Assembly: GCA_016800925.1 (NCBI GenBank)
Contig: JABCPU010000261.1
Location: forward strand, 1-64,000
Direction: 5' to 3'
DNA from: Suillus spraguei
Taxonomy: Eukaryota > Basidiomycota > Agaricomycetes > Boletales > Suillaceae
Length of the DNA stretch: 64,000 nucleotides
Shown: positions 1 to 10,430 of the stretch, one piece after another
Position numbering within the stretch: position 1 is the stretch's first letter
How the letters are laid out: the number at the start of each line of letters is the position of its first letter
Notes under the pieces: model-generated
Told to the model about the DNA's origin: nothing
Seen by the model: only the letters and a program-made list of their open reading frames with translations
Databases searched by the model: none
Program-made: the position numbers and the translations under genes

Positions 1-1740
1 AGTTACTGAGTTCCTGGAGCAGCAGGTGCTCTCTTGACACAGGCTTTTATGGCGCTTAGGTTGTCTTGTAGAATGTGGAAACTGGGGTGCGAGGCTTGTG
101 TTGCCCTACAAGACACCCAGTTCCAACCCCCAAAATTCAGATGAAGCATACCAAGTTCTGAGTTCCAAGACCCGGTGTAGCGAACAAAGTCATGCTGACC
201 ATGAAAGTGCAGTTTTACACAAGTGTCTCATTACTGTCTACAGCGGCTACCGAGAAATCCCCTATAGCGAGCATTACCCCTTTTCGCTTCGCCGGTACCG
301 TTTTCACTCTGTGGATCCTTGCCCCTTACTGGATCTCACTACCGATGTCCTCCTGTCCATTCCATTTCTGTCTAAGATCCATTGGTGCGTAGCATACTCG
401 TTTCTGCTGTTACTAAAGCTACAGCAAGACTTACCTTACCTTCCATGACACCGCTTGCTCACTGCGTGCCTCTTAGCTAAATATCTCTATTTCGCTACCA
501 TTCTCATTATGTATTCTGGCTGTTCACAGTACATGTTTAAAAGGACTCTTTGCACATTCCGGTACTTTTACTTTTCCCTCTATGGTACACACGGTACTTA
601 GGAATTGTCACCACTACTGTCTCTAATGGAATAAAGTCTTTCGCCGAAGTCACTATCTCTTAAGAATTGTTTTACTGCTGCACGCACCACCGCTCTTTAC
701 TGCTTTCCCGCGCTTGACCGCTTGTGCTATGCTTTCCCATGCTTCATCTCTACACTTCACCGCTTGTGCTACGCTTTCCTGTGCTTCATCTCTATGCTTC
801 ACCGCTTGTTTTACCGCCAGTTTCCCATACCTTACCGCAGTTTTACCGCACGCACTACCGCAGTTTTACTGCTCACACTACCGCTACTTTACTGCTATCT
901 TCCCGCGCTCTACCACTACTTTACCACTACTTTCCCATGGAGCGGAGGTCACTGCTAGCATCTCACTACCTCTGACGGCAGTCTTGCACCACAGGTTGGG
1001 CATTATTGAACTATATTAACTTAGCATTCCCTTTAGGGTCAAATGCTCTTGCTTTGCAAGTGAAGCAGACTAGACGGAGTGCAAGACTCGCATACTAGTT
1101 TAGGCCATGGTTCATCTACAGCCCAGGCTAGATTGTATCTTTACACTGGGTCTCGACACATAATTCAGTCAATACTTTCCATGATAATGGCCAACCAAAG
1201 TTGAGATTCTTCTGAAGAGAGCAGCATGTGCTCTCTTGACATGGCCATTCATGGCACTTAGGTTGTCTTGTAGAATGTAAAAACTACGAGACACCCAGTT
1301 CTGACCTCCAAAATTCGAGTGAAGCATACCAAGTTCCAGGAGCAGCAGGTGCTCTCTTGACATGGTCTTTTATGGTGCTTAGGTTGTCTTGTAGAATGGA
1401 AACCAGGGTGCAAGGCTTGTGTTGCCCTTCAAGACACCCAGTTCCAACCCCCGAAATTCAGATGAAGCATACCAAGTTCTGAGTTCCAAGACCTGGGTCT
1501 CAACACATAATTCAGTCAATACTTTCCATGATAATGGCCAACTGAAGTTGAGATTTTTCTGAAGAGAACAGCATGTGCTTGCTTGACATGGCCTTTTATG
1601 GCACTTAGGTTGTCTTGTAGAATGTCGACACCAGGGTGCAAAAATTGGTTGCCCTATGAGACACCAAGTTCCGACCACCGAAATTTGAGGTAAGGGTACC
1701 GAGTTCTGAGACCCGGGTCTCGACAAATGAATATCTGATA
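1..1740. repeat. Irregular tandem repeat, about 228-bp unit
   Basis: The motif CTTAGGTTGTCTTGTAGAATG recurs near positions 56, 1,258, 1,378 and 1,606, with surrounding text on CTCTTGACATGGCC and on CCAAGTTCTGAGTTCCAAGACC also repeated. Taking out the LTR at 176-1,145 gives spacings of about 228, 120 and 228 bp, so the third unit is a deleted copy. No credible protein is encoded. The block runs off the left edge, so its full size is unknown. Confidence 0.75.
176..1145 (+). mobile_element. Solo LTR with TTTACCGC-rich microrepeats (copy 1)
   Basis: This 970-bp segment begins TGTAGCGAACAAAG and ends GTATCTTTACA. It matches 23,768-24,721 almost throughout and, in reverse, 9,336-9,868. It starts TG and ends CA and carries AATAAA near 632, as expected of an LTR with its own polyadenylation signal. 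It splits the tandem repeat around it; flanks CCGG and CTGG could be a decayed 4-bp duplication, but this is not certain. Positions 690-930 hold degenerate short repeats built on TTTACCGC and GCTTTCCCGCGCTTCACCGC. No coding sequence of its own is seen. Confidence 0.75.
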
Positions 1741-1884
1741 TCCAGCACACATCCAATCATCTGGTATTTCATTGAGCAATGGATGATAATACATCTTTAA
1801 AAGCCAACATCATCCAAGGCTCCCTTATCTGATCCTCGCTATCTCCACCCCCTTTAACACTAAAGTCTGGACATCCAGCATTCA

Positions 1885-3217
1885 GTGCCTGATTTCCCAA
1901 TATCAACTTCCAACATGAACATATCTTCCATGTCCACTTCTGACATAAAAATCTGGTGCACTTGGGCCCTGGCTGTCACTTATGAAGCAGGGGAATATAC
2001 CAAACAGAAATTCAATGCAGAGAAGACTGGAGGAGACCCAGTTATACCTTCTCCAAACCTGGACACTGATCTGGTGATGGTGTGCGATTGCTTGGCTGAT
2101 GTACTCATAAAGGCATATAAAAATCCCAGTGGGTCTTCCTGCAGATGTTGAAAATTCATTTGATCATTCAAATTCCTTCATGACAGTTAAGATGCAGATT
2201 GATATTGCAAGATATAGCAAATTGATATCCCCAAAGAACACTGGGCATAATCAGGAGAAAGAGGAGAAGTTGCTTGAGAGGTGTCCTCCTGGCCATGAGG
2301 GCACAAAGTTAGTGGACAAACCTGCCACAATTCTTGATGCTTCCGGTACCATCATCGCATGGTACCTCCCAGATGCCCTGACCAAGACCGCCCAGGTGTG
2401 TAATGTAGATTGTTACTCAATATATTGAATATAAAATGGTACCTACAGAAGGAAATTAGGGCAGCCACCAATTTGCTGGGTCCAAGCCTCAAAAAAAGTG
2501 TGAAGGCTGATGGCAATTGGTGAAATAATCAAGAATGGTTCAAACAGGGCTTGGAAGATGTTGGGTCAACTCCTGGATGCATCAATTTATCTCCAGCATG
2601 GTTTCAACAGAAACACGAGGTAGGATCTGATGAGATGGTGATTTCTGGAGTCGAACTCACCAATCCCATAGAATCTGTCTGATCCGGAGGTATCTGCATC
2701 ATTGAAGGGACCTTCCTCCAAGAATATCCTCAAAGCTATTGCAAGGCCAGCAGCCATCGCATCTGCGGCACTTAGGGTCATGCATCCTCAGCAGTACTTT
2801 GCAGGGTTACGAGCCTTGTCACACCTGGGAGATAAGGCAGTGAGCAAGGAACTGCCACAGATGCCAGAGACCCTGCAGTACTGGGCATCCATGTTTAACA
2901 CCCTCTCCATCATTTCCAATCGGGAAACCCCCAATCATCGAGACCATTTATCCATTCCTGAATGCTTCAATATTCTCACCACCGTGGGGAACTATTCTAA
3001 TGCTCGGATGAGTATGCCAAGCCTTCAGCTGGAGTTCAGGTATGATTCCAGCTGTATGATTGTGTTTTTGGGAAGGATTGTCAGACATGGGGTTCATGGA
3101 GTGGAAGGGGATCGGATTTCTTGGGCATGGTATATGAGAGATTCTGTTCACATCTATGCTGGGGTTCCCTCATGTGGATGGGCTAGGGTCGATGGCCGCA
3201 TACTAACCACGCTGTGA
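1885..3217 (+). pseudogene. TET/JBP-like 2-oxoglutarate/Fe(II) dioxygenase, decayed
   Basis: Three blocks in plus orientation resemble the fungal TET/JBP family, oxygenases that in other eukaryotes oxidise thymine or 5-methylcytosine in DNA. Block 1 (1,885-2,150) holds an N-terminal segment (KIWCTWALAVTYEAG). Block 2 (2,129-2,428) has RCPPGHEGTKLVDKPATILD and WYLPDAL. After a stretch with in-frame stops but recognisable INLSPAWFQQ (near 2,580-2,610), block 3 (2,702-3,217) carries the double-stranded beta-helix core: iron-binding HxD in TPNHRDHLS, then RHGVHGVEGDRISWAWYMRD with the distal His and a candidate 2-oxoglutarate Arg. Stops near 2,522 and 2,672 and frame changes show it is broken unless introns remove them. 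In basidiomycetes this family is expanded and often linked to KDZ DNA transposons; no KDZ transposase was recognised here. The assignment is from motif pattern and order; a profile search would settle it. Confidence 0.6.
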
Positions 3218-3299
3218 AAGATCAAAGAAGTAGAAAGAGCAGTTACCCATGTTAGTAGCAACACAAATACCATGTACCAATTAGAGCATCAACATTTCC

Positions 3300-4520
3300 G
3301 GAACTCAATTCAGAAGTCAAGTTCCATGAATTGAGTCCTGAACTCTGAGTATCTCGGCACTCGGGACTCAATACTCGAAATTCGGGACTCAGAAATCAAA
3401 ATTCAGGACTTGATAATCGGAATTCAGGTTCGACACTCAGGACTCAGCAAAATGTGAGGCAGAACAATGTGAGGCAATAGACTTTGATCCACACATTTTG
3501 AGTCCTGAACCCCAAACCTTAGCAGCTGGCACTCGGGACTTGGGACTCATAACAATGTGAAAGATATTGATCCACATATCTTAAGTGCCGAATGCTGAAC
3601 CCCAGCACCCGGAACTCGGGATTCGGGATTCAGAACAATGTGAGGCAATACAAAGATATTGATTCACACATTTTGAGTGCCGAACCCCGAGCCCTGGCAG
3701 CTGGCACTTGGGACTCGGGACTCATAACAATGTGAAAGATATTGATCCACACATTTTAAGTGCTGAATGCTGAATGCTGAGCCCCCGGCACCCAGCACTC
3801 AGGACTTGGGACTCATAACAATGTGAAAGATATTGATCCACACATTCTAAGTAAATATGGGGCAATAAAAAGATTTTAATCCACACATTTTTGGCAGGTA
3901 TCATTGTCGTCTGGAATCTTGAGTGTCTATTTTTGGGACTTTGCACCCGGCACCTGGCACTCAGGACTCAGAACCAATAAAGAGATTTTGACCCACACAT
4001 TTTTAGTGCTGAACCCCGAATCCCGAAATCCGGTAGTCCACAGTTTCGGGGTCCGGCATTCAGGATTCTTCACTCGGGACTCAGAAAAATGTGAGGCAAA
4101 GAAAAAACTTTGATCCACACATTTTTGGCAGATACCTATTGTGTCTCGAATCTTGAGTGCCAAACCCTGAACCCTGAAATTCAGTAGTCCACAATTTCTG
4201 GGTTCGGGGTTTGGTACTCAAGATTTGGGACTCGGCACTCAGAAAAATGTGAGGCAATGAAAAAACTTTGCTCCACACATGTTTGGTAGATATCTGTTTC
4301 ATCTCGAATCGAGAATTTCTAGTTTCAGGACTTTGCACCTGGCACCCTGCACTCAGCACTTGGAATTCGGAAGTTGAGTCCCATGAATTGAGTCCCAAAT
4401 TCTGAGTACCTTGGCATTCGGGCATTCACCACTCGGCATTCAGGATTTAGGACTCTACATCCAGAACTTGAAATCCAGACCTCAAAATCCGGAACTAAAT
4501 ATTCAGGAGTCAAGACAATA
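3300..4520. repeat. Satellite-like block of degenerate repeats
   Basis: About 1.2 kb consists of copies of two alternating motifs: TGATCCACACATTTT preceded by ACAATGTGA(A/G), seen near 3,486, 3,569, 3,660, 3,748, 3,834, 3,881, 3,990, 4,112 and 4,272, and runs of ACTCGGGACTCGG / GGCACTCGGGACT. Spacing is roughly 85-110 bp where regular. Minus-strand open frames across it are only readings of the repeat. No ends, target duplication or gene are visible. Confidence 0.8.
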
Positions 4521-5287
4521 ATTTGGACAGAATATAATATTTTACATCATGTATGAAATGAAGACCTCTCTATCTGAACACAGTGAAGAGGACTCCACTC
4601 CCCTGCCTCTCTTCAATCTCTGTAGCATGTCAGTGTACATCTTCACCTCTGCCATCTTCTCATGGATACCCTCATCTTGCTCCTCCATCAATGCTACCAG
4701 GCATGCTCAAATCATCTTAAGTCCCATCACTGATGGGCCTGATGAGTTATTTACCTCCTCAGGAAGAACCAAGCCATCATCCTCAACTCCATTTTCCATC
4801 CAATGCTGGTGGTGAGCAACACAGAACCTCATGATTTGACCCAATTGCTATGGTTCATTCAGAATTTCGGTGTGTCCCATCCACCATGGAGTATCATAGC
4901 TGGGGATAATCTGGGATGGATGTCCTGGAGCTGCAACATCATCGAACTGACATAGGTGGGATGAAAAGATGTCATCTGGAACAATGTTCCAGGTGAGCAT
5001 GGGATAAAATGTCAGGATATGAGCGACCAGGCTTGGAACAACTGAAACAATGTTCCTTGCAGCTGAGTATTGCAGGAGTGGCGTAACAAATGTCTGTTGG
5101 AAATCTCAGCATTGCACACCAAAGTCAGCAGGTATCCGGTCAACAGTCACTTATATTGATCTCCCATTGCAGCCCAGCTTTAAAATACATGATCCGAGCA
5201 GAAGAGGGAGGGTTGTTAGCAGGCTCCATCTGATATTGAGAGATACATGTGCGGATGCACAATGCAGCCATATTCAAAGTACAAGAA
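4521..5287. other. No gene assigned
   Basis: Between the satellite-like block and the copia fragment I see no gene I can name. On the minus strand around 4,560-4,730 there is a short heptad-like reading (EEQDEGIHEKMAEV) that may be a coiled-coil remnant of some mobile element, but stops interrupt it and I do not assign it. Confidence 0.4.
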
Positions 5288-5403
5288 ATGGCTGCCATTC
5301 ATGACCTTCACCTGCGCTCTATAGACATATCCCATGCCTACCTTAATGGAGAGATGGACTGTGATGTCTACATGGAGCAGCCTGAAGGATTTATCATAGG
5401 AGG
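5288..5403 (+). mobile_element. Ty1/copia reverse transcriptase fragment
   Basis: The plus frame reads AAIHDLHLRSIDISHAYLNG followed by VYMEQPEGF, the classic palm motif D(I/V)SxAYLNGxxxxxVYMxQPxGF of copia reverse transcriptase. Only this 39-codon piece is present. It is cut at about 5,403 where minus-strand gypsy integrase sequence begins, so it is a junction of two element classes rather than a gene. It belongs to a different copia sequence from the minus-strand element at 8.2-26 kb. Confidence 0.75.
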
Positions 5404-6860
5404 TAAGCGGAGGTCGAACAGGATGCGTATCTGCCTTCATTTGCTGACAGAGGGCGCAACCTTCGACGTATTTTCGAATATAAGAGCCCATAGTGGGCCA
5501 CCAAGCTTCCCGTTTGACAAGTTCTTCAGTTTTGAATCTACCGGGATGTCCCGCAGTAGGATGATCATGATACCGTTTCAGGATATCAGGGCAGTGTGCT
5601 GGTGGAACGTAGGCACAATTCTTAAAATAGAGGACATTCTCCTCAATCTTCCAGTCAGAGAGTGCCGACTTCATTGGGTGAAGGCACACGCCATCAAGGG
5701 TGTCGGATGCTGTTTTGAAGACAGGGTCGTCGAGGGGGTCAGAGGATGACAAAACATCCTTCAGATCAGCGTCAATAAGACGAACAAATAGAGTGTTGGG
5801 GAGGAGAGTCTGGTCCTCGTTATCATCTTTGTCGGAGTCATAGTCGGGGCGGCGAGATAGTGCATCAGGTACTGCCAATTTAGTACCTGCAACGTGATGC
5901 AGTTCAATGTCATAAATAGACAAAATCAGTTGCCAACGTGCTTGGCGACAGGTAAGCTTCTGTGCATTCCTGAAGTACAGAAGATTTTTGTGATTGGTGA
6001 ATACCAGGATGGGGTGCGGGTTTCCTTCAAGATAATGATGCCATTCATTCAATGCCCGGATTACGGCAAGGAGTTCCCGATCAAAGATCTGATAATTGCA
6101 TTCTGCGGGGTTCAAAGACTGGGAGAGGTATGCGCATGGGTGATAAACACCATTCTCATTAGTCTGTAAGAGAACTCCGCCAGTTGCTACAAGCGAAGCG
6201 TCGGTAGCAATAGCAAATTGTCGGGAAGGATCAGGGTTACGGAGTACTGGTTGGGATGTGAAGTGTCGTTTTAGTTCTTCGAAGGTGTCCATACATTCAG
6301 GTGACCAATCAAAGACCTTGTCTTTCTTTGTTAATTCGATAAGGGGTCGGGCGATGTCAGAGTAGTGGGAAATGAACATGTGGTAGAAGTTGCAAAAACG
6401 AGGAATGATTGTACTTCTTTTACAGATTTCGGTATTGGCCATTTGGCAATTCCTTTGGTCTTGGCAGTGTCCATAGCAACTTGTCTGGGGCGAATTATCA
6501 TTCCGAGGTACTCACTTCTTCTGCATCAAAGGTGCATTTCTCTGGTTTCAGGAACAAATGTTCTTTTCGTATCTTTATCAAAACCCGTCTTGTCCATTCG
6601 CAGTGTTCTGCCATAGTCTTGGAGAAAATAAGGATATTGTCCATGTAGATAACCATCCATCCTTCATTGATTTCCTGCTGGAAGGTACAATTCATGTATG
6701 CTTGGACAGTTGCCGGGGAATTGCAAAGGCCAAAGAACATGACATTCGGTTCAAAGAGGCCGAATTCCGTAGTAAAAGCCACTTTCCAGCGATCATCGGG
6801 ATGGATACGAATGTTATTATAACTGGACCGAATATCCATTTTCGTAAAGAATCGGGTAAG
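5404..6860 (-). pseudogene. Ty3/gypsy pol fragment: RT, RNase H, integrase zinc-binding
   Basis: Reading the minus strand from 6,860 leftward: the reverse transcriptase palm (TRFFTKMDIRSSYNNIRIHP, FGLCNSPAT, then MVIYMDNILIFS), the RNase H domain (AIATDASLVATGGVLLQT, ELLAVIRALNEW, VFTNHKNLLYF, VPDALSRRPD) and the integrase H2C2 zinc finger (HDHPTAGHPGRF ... CALCQQMKADTH) ending at 5,404. The integrase catalytic core, gag and protease are absent. A frame break lies at about 6,440-6,500 between the palm and the connection region. The catalytic box is YMDN rather than YxDD. The fragment is joined abruptly to copia sequence on the left. It encodes parts of a retrotransposon polyprotein that would copy element RNA into DNA, but it cannot be functional. 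Confidence 0.85.
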
Positions 6861-7157
6861 GGGCACAGCATACAAGCTGAGGCCAAGCCTCTTTGACTTT
6901 CCAACCCTCCAGTACAACCCCATGTAAAGCCAGGACTTCTTAGTTGCCTCCAGTTTTGCATGGTTGTAACACAGACCCACAGAGTGTTTTTCTGTCATAT
7001 TTAACCTCATGGGATTGGCTCTTCCGTTTCAACAGTTTTTATGGCTGCGTGAGGATGGGTCCATCCCTACTTGCACATTGTTCATTGCTTGTCTTCGAGC
7101 ACTGTTTCCTGGTTCTATATTGGGGCACTTGCTATGTGTGGGTGGTGCTGCTTCCCT
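6861..7157. other. Rearranged LTR-end sequence next to gypsy pol
   Basis: Positions about 6,862-6,905 read AAGGGGCACAGCATACAAGC then TGAGGCCAAGCC, matching the end of the LTR at 21,616-22,349 (in its orientation), whereas the LTR at 7,158-7,867 lies the other way round. The pol fragment is therefore fused to an LTR tail in head-to-head arrangement with the next LTR. The remaining 250 bp holds nothing I recognise. Confidence 0.5.
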
Positions 7158-7867
7158 TGTGGCTGTTATACTGTACTCAAAATGTAAAGGATCAGGGCTT
7201 TGGCCTCAGTTCATACACTGTGCCCCTTTCCTGAGTATTGCCCTTATTTAAGAGGGAAGATATATGTCCAAAGGTCCAAAGGTGATTGCATGATGGATCT
7301 GGACATCCAAAGGTAATGGATATGTCACGTCCAAAGGTTATCTGGAACATAGGAACAGAACAAGGTATAAAACTAGTGTTGGACAGAGTCCTAACTAGAA
7401 ACTAATGGAAGTGGACTACCCAAAGAGTCGGAGATATAGACTTATAGGAATTAATCCCAAGCCTCAGAAGGTGACTAGAGTCAGAAGGAACTCAAGTCCG
7501 GAGGAACAGAATGAGCAGAATCTAAGATGATATTGGAACTAAGGTTCTATGGAGATTTACAAGTGGTTTATATACTGTAAGTAATTGGCATGGATAATCA
7601 ACAAGTCTAGGACCGAGGGCTATGTACATGTAAGATGTATAATGGAAGTCTATTAGTAAATGCACAGCGGATCAACAAGCAGGACAGAAATATACATAGC
7701 CAGAATACCGGAACAGGAGGATTGCAAAAAGGAGGTAGATGCAGATGTCCACAAGGGAGTTAGAGTGCGAGAAGTAGGAAGTTCTGGATGGGTGGTCCAG
7801 ATAGGATCTGTGGACCGGACAGAAGCAGGATTGATTGCATCTGAGATCAAATGTATGGTATATGACA
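7158..7867 (-). mobile_element. LTR, family of 21,616-22,349, inverted
   Basis: The reverse complement of this 710-bp stretch matches the LTR at 21,616-22,349 along its length: it begins TGTCATATACCATA and ends near ACAGCCACA. It lies beside the minus-strand gypsy pol fragment and in the same orientation, so it may be that element's 5' LTR after deletion of gag and protease. Its right-hand flank (GTGGC) does not match its left-hand flank (TCCCT), consistent with it not being a simple solo insertion. Confidence 0.7.
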
Positions 7868-8241
7868 GTGGCATCAGGTGTCTCTGCTGACCACATTCAA
7901 GCCATGAGCCATTGGTCTAGAGATTCCTTTCAGATATATATACAAAAAAACCCTGCCTTATTGGATGCTCTTGTCTTTAATGGTTAGTCCATTCATGATC
8001 CAATCACATTTTGTTGAATTGAATTTTACTTTACTGTATTCTTATTCTGACTTATTGCCCACCATCAGGTTCCCTCTAATAGTTGGATTTATTGTGTCTT
8101 TCCTGGTAGTTTGGACCTGTTTCTTCTCCGAATTTATGGGACCCCTTATCCTCACAATGAAGTCCTCCATTTGCTAGCTAAATCCTCATTGTCTGCATCA
8201 CCATGAGAGAATATTCCAAACTGTGGCTTGGCTTACTAATT
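7868..8241. other. No gene assigned
   Basis: About 370 bp of AT-rich sequence between two LTRs. Open frames here are short and show no family motif. Confidence 0.5.
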
Positions 8242-8813
8242 ATGTGTTACATTGGGACTATTAGAAAGCATCCTAATTGGCTGAAATAAATTACCTTAGC
8301 AACCCAATATCAGCAGATCTGGTACATGTCAAGATATGACTATCGACGTCATTATCATATGTACTCATACATTTATTTTACATATACAATCACTCCTCAT
8401 TGCATGCCTCATACACGTTTCCCTTTGATTCTCTGTCTAAACCATCATATTAAAACCTCTTGTCATCAAATATCATTCTTTAGTCTTTAGGGCTAATTCC
8501 AAGTCATCATTTCTCATTCCATTCCCAGTCCAAGCCTCATCAGATCTTCACAGTACAATCTGTAGAAAGTAGAAACTATAGAACAAGTCTCAGCATTGTA
8601 AAAGAACCACTGATAGTACCTATAGAACAAGTCTATAGAGTAAACAGAGTAAGAGAGAGCTGGCATGCAGACTAAACATGAAACATACCTCAGCGCCATG
8701 AAGAGAACCACTGAGGTACAAACAACATATAACAATGATATTATAAGGTATAATATAGAGACCAAAATGAAATGACAAAACAGGAACACAGTGTTGATGT
8801 TGCACATCCAACA
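8242..8813 (-). mobile_element. 3' LTR of the minus-strand copia element
   Basis: Immediately downstream (minus sense) of the copia RNase H there is a purine tract (CATTGAGGGGGTG at about 8,814-8,826) and then an LTR start TGTTGGATGTGCAACATC, so the right boundary at 8,813 is well supported. The left boundary is inferred from a TGTTACATTGGG sequence at 8,248 and is uncertain. The partner LTR beyond 26,025 is not present; a miniature element sits there instead. Confidence 0.6.
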
Positions 8814-8852
8814 CACCCCCTCAATGAGACACTCAATGAATGAGTACACCCC

Positions 8853-9335
8853 TCAACAACATACTAATGTGAGACCAGAACAGTGATTATTGAAAGCAGG
8901 ATGAGGCAGGACCTTTGTGAATATGTCAGCAGTGTTCTTGTGTGTGGAGAGCCAGACTGGTGAGAAGGTATTCAATTCAATGTGACGGTGGATGAAATGA
9001 TATCGAAGGTCGATGTGTTTCATATGGATATGGTTCGCTGCTTCCTTGGACAGTGCAATAGCTCCAGCATTGTCTGCGAATAGTTGGATTGGCAATGGCA
9101 GTGGCATGGACAAATAGCTGAAGAAGGACTGCAACCAGAGGCCATCCTGGATGGCAGCAGTGAGCGCCATGTATTCGGCTTCCGTGGAAAAAAGAGCATG
9201 TGTGGTTTGTTTCTTGGCAGAATGTGACACTGGTCCTCTGTTCAGGAACCAACATATCCTGTAATTGAGATATGATCCTTGGGACAGGATGCCCAGTCAG
9301 AGTTGCTGAAACCATGAAGTTCAGGATTGATACCG
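8853..9335 (-). pseudogene. Ty1/copia pol, RNase H part (segment of split element)
   Basis: Minus-strand reading contains the copia RNase H end: GINPELHGFSNSDWASCPKD near 9,330-9,275, ALFSTEAEYMALTAAIQDG, LFADNAGAIALSKEA, HMKHIDLRYHFIHRH and the terminal block TADIFTKVLPHPAF. Domain order and sequence match the C-terminus of copia polyproteins. An in-frame stop and frame change occur near 9,250. The upstream part of pol continues at 9,869 beyond an inserted LTR copy. Confidence 0.85.
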
Positions 9336-9868
9336 TGTAAAGATACAATCTGGCCTGAGCTGTAGCAAACCACTACCAAGCCAGTATATGAGTGTTGTGC
9401 TTTGTCTAGTCTGCTTCACTTGCAAGCAAGAGCGTTCAACCCTAAAGGGAATGCTAGTTAGTATAGTTCGTTAATACCCAGCCTGTGGTGTGAGACTGTT
9501 GCTGGAGGTAGCGAGATGCTAGTGCTGACCTCCGCTCCGTGGGAAAGTAGCAGTAAACCGTGAGAAAGTGATGGTAAAACTAGCAGTAAGCACAGTAAAA
9601 CTGCAGTAAGCATGGTAAAACTGCGGTAAGCATGGTAAAACTGTGGTAAAGCGTGGGAACCTTGGCAGTAAAACAAGCGGTGAAGCATGGAAAAGTGGTA
9701 AAGAGCGGTGGTGCGTGCAGCAGTAAAGAGATTCTTAAGGAACAGTGACTTTGGTAAAGGACTTTATTCAGTAGTGACAGTAGTGGTGACTATTCCTAAA
9801 TACCATTTGTACTATAGGAGGGAAGTAAGGAACGAGTACAGGTACCTAGGAATTTTATACGAAAGAAT
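9336..9868 (-). mobile_element. LTR copy 3 inserted in copia pol (truncated)
   Basis: Starting at 9,336 with TGTAAAGATACAATCTGG, this is the reverse complement of the LTR at 176-1,145 and 23,768-24,721, including the AAGCAAGAGCGTT block and the TTTACCGC-type repeats (as GCGGTAAAA). Similarity fades after about 9,830, so the far end is truncated or decayed. It separates copia codons for GTKHMHI (right side) from GINPELHGFS (left side), which are adjacent in an intact element. Confidence 0.7.
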
Positions 9869-10430
9869 AGGAATGTGCATGTGTTTGGTGCCTGCAAGGT
9901 ACCAGAGGACGTGTTTGGCTGCCATATAATGCTGAGGACCCACTGACATGTTATGTTGAGCAAGGCACATAACAGTTAATGCAATGTTGGGGTGAGGGTA
10001 TGGCGTGACAAGGGCAAGCCAGATGAGATAGTGGAGGACGAGGATGGAGGCATTGTCAGGATGAAGGTAGATGGCAGCGCATAAGAGGAAAAAATGATAG
10101 CAGGGGGGCAAAAAGGTGTTCTTGTAACACTAACAGGTGAGTACATCACAAAGGAGTTTATACCAATCATAGGCCGCCTGCTTGAGTCCATACAAGGAGG
10201 AGAGGAGGTGGCAGACCAGCTTCTGAAAGTTAGGATCCAGATGCTCAAACATGGGGGGTTGCCTCATGTACACATCTTCTTGTAGCTTGCCCCAGAGAAA
10301 AGCACGCTTTGCATTGAAACAATCTAACTCTCAGTCATGCATTGCAGCATAGGCAGCTAGTATGCAAATGGATGCTGATTTTGCTACAGGAGCAAATGTC
10401 CAGCCAAAGTCGATGCCAGGAATTTGCGAG
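9869..10430 (-). pseudogene. Ty1/copia pol, reverse transcriptase part
   Basis: Minus-strand reading from 10,430 leftward: IPGIDFGWTFAPVAKSASI, then LDCFNAKRAFLWGKLQEDVY, MRQPPMFEHLDPNF, LLSSLYGLKQAAYDWYKLL, and after a frame break the thumb/connection block MAAKHVLWYLAGTKHMHI. These are standard copia reverse transcriptase blocks. Between them, 9,990-10,130 resembles in reverse the start of the gypsy LTR at 10,431, so the catalytic YxDD region is missing. The coding sequence continues at 21,373 on the other side of the gypsy insertion. Confidence 0.8.

Noticed and set aside
3722..4513. Several minus-strand open frames of 60-114 codons
   Set aside because: They share repeated peptide text because they read through the satellite-like block.
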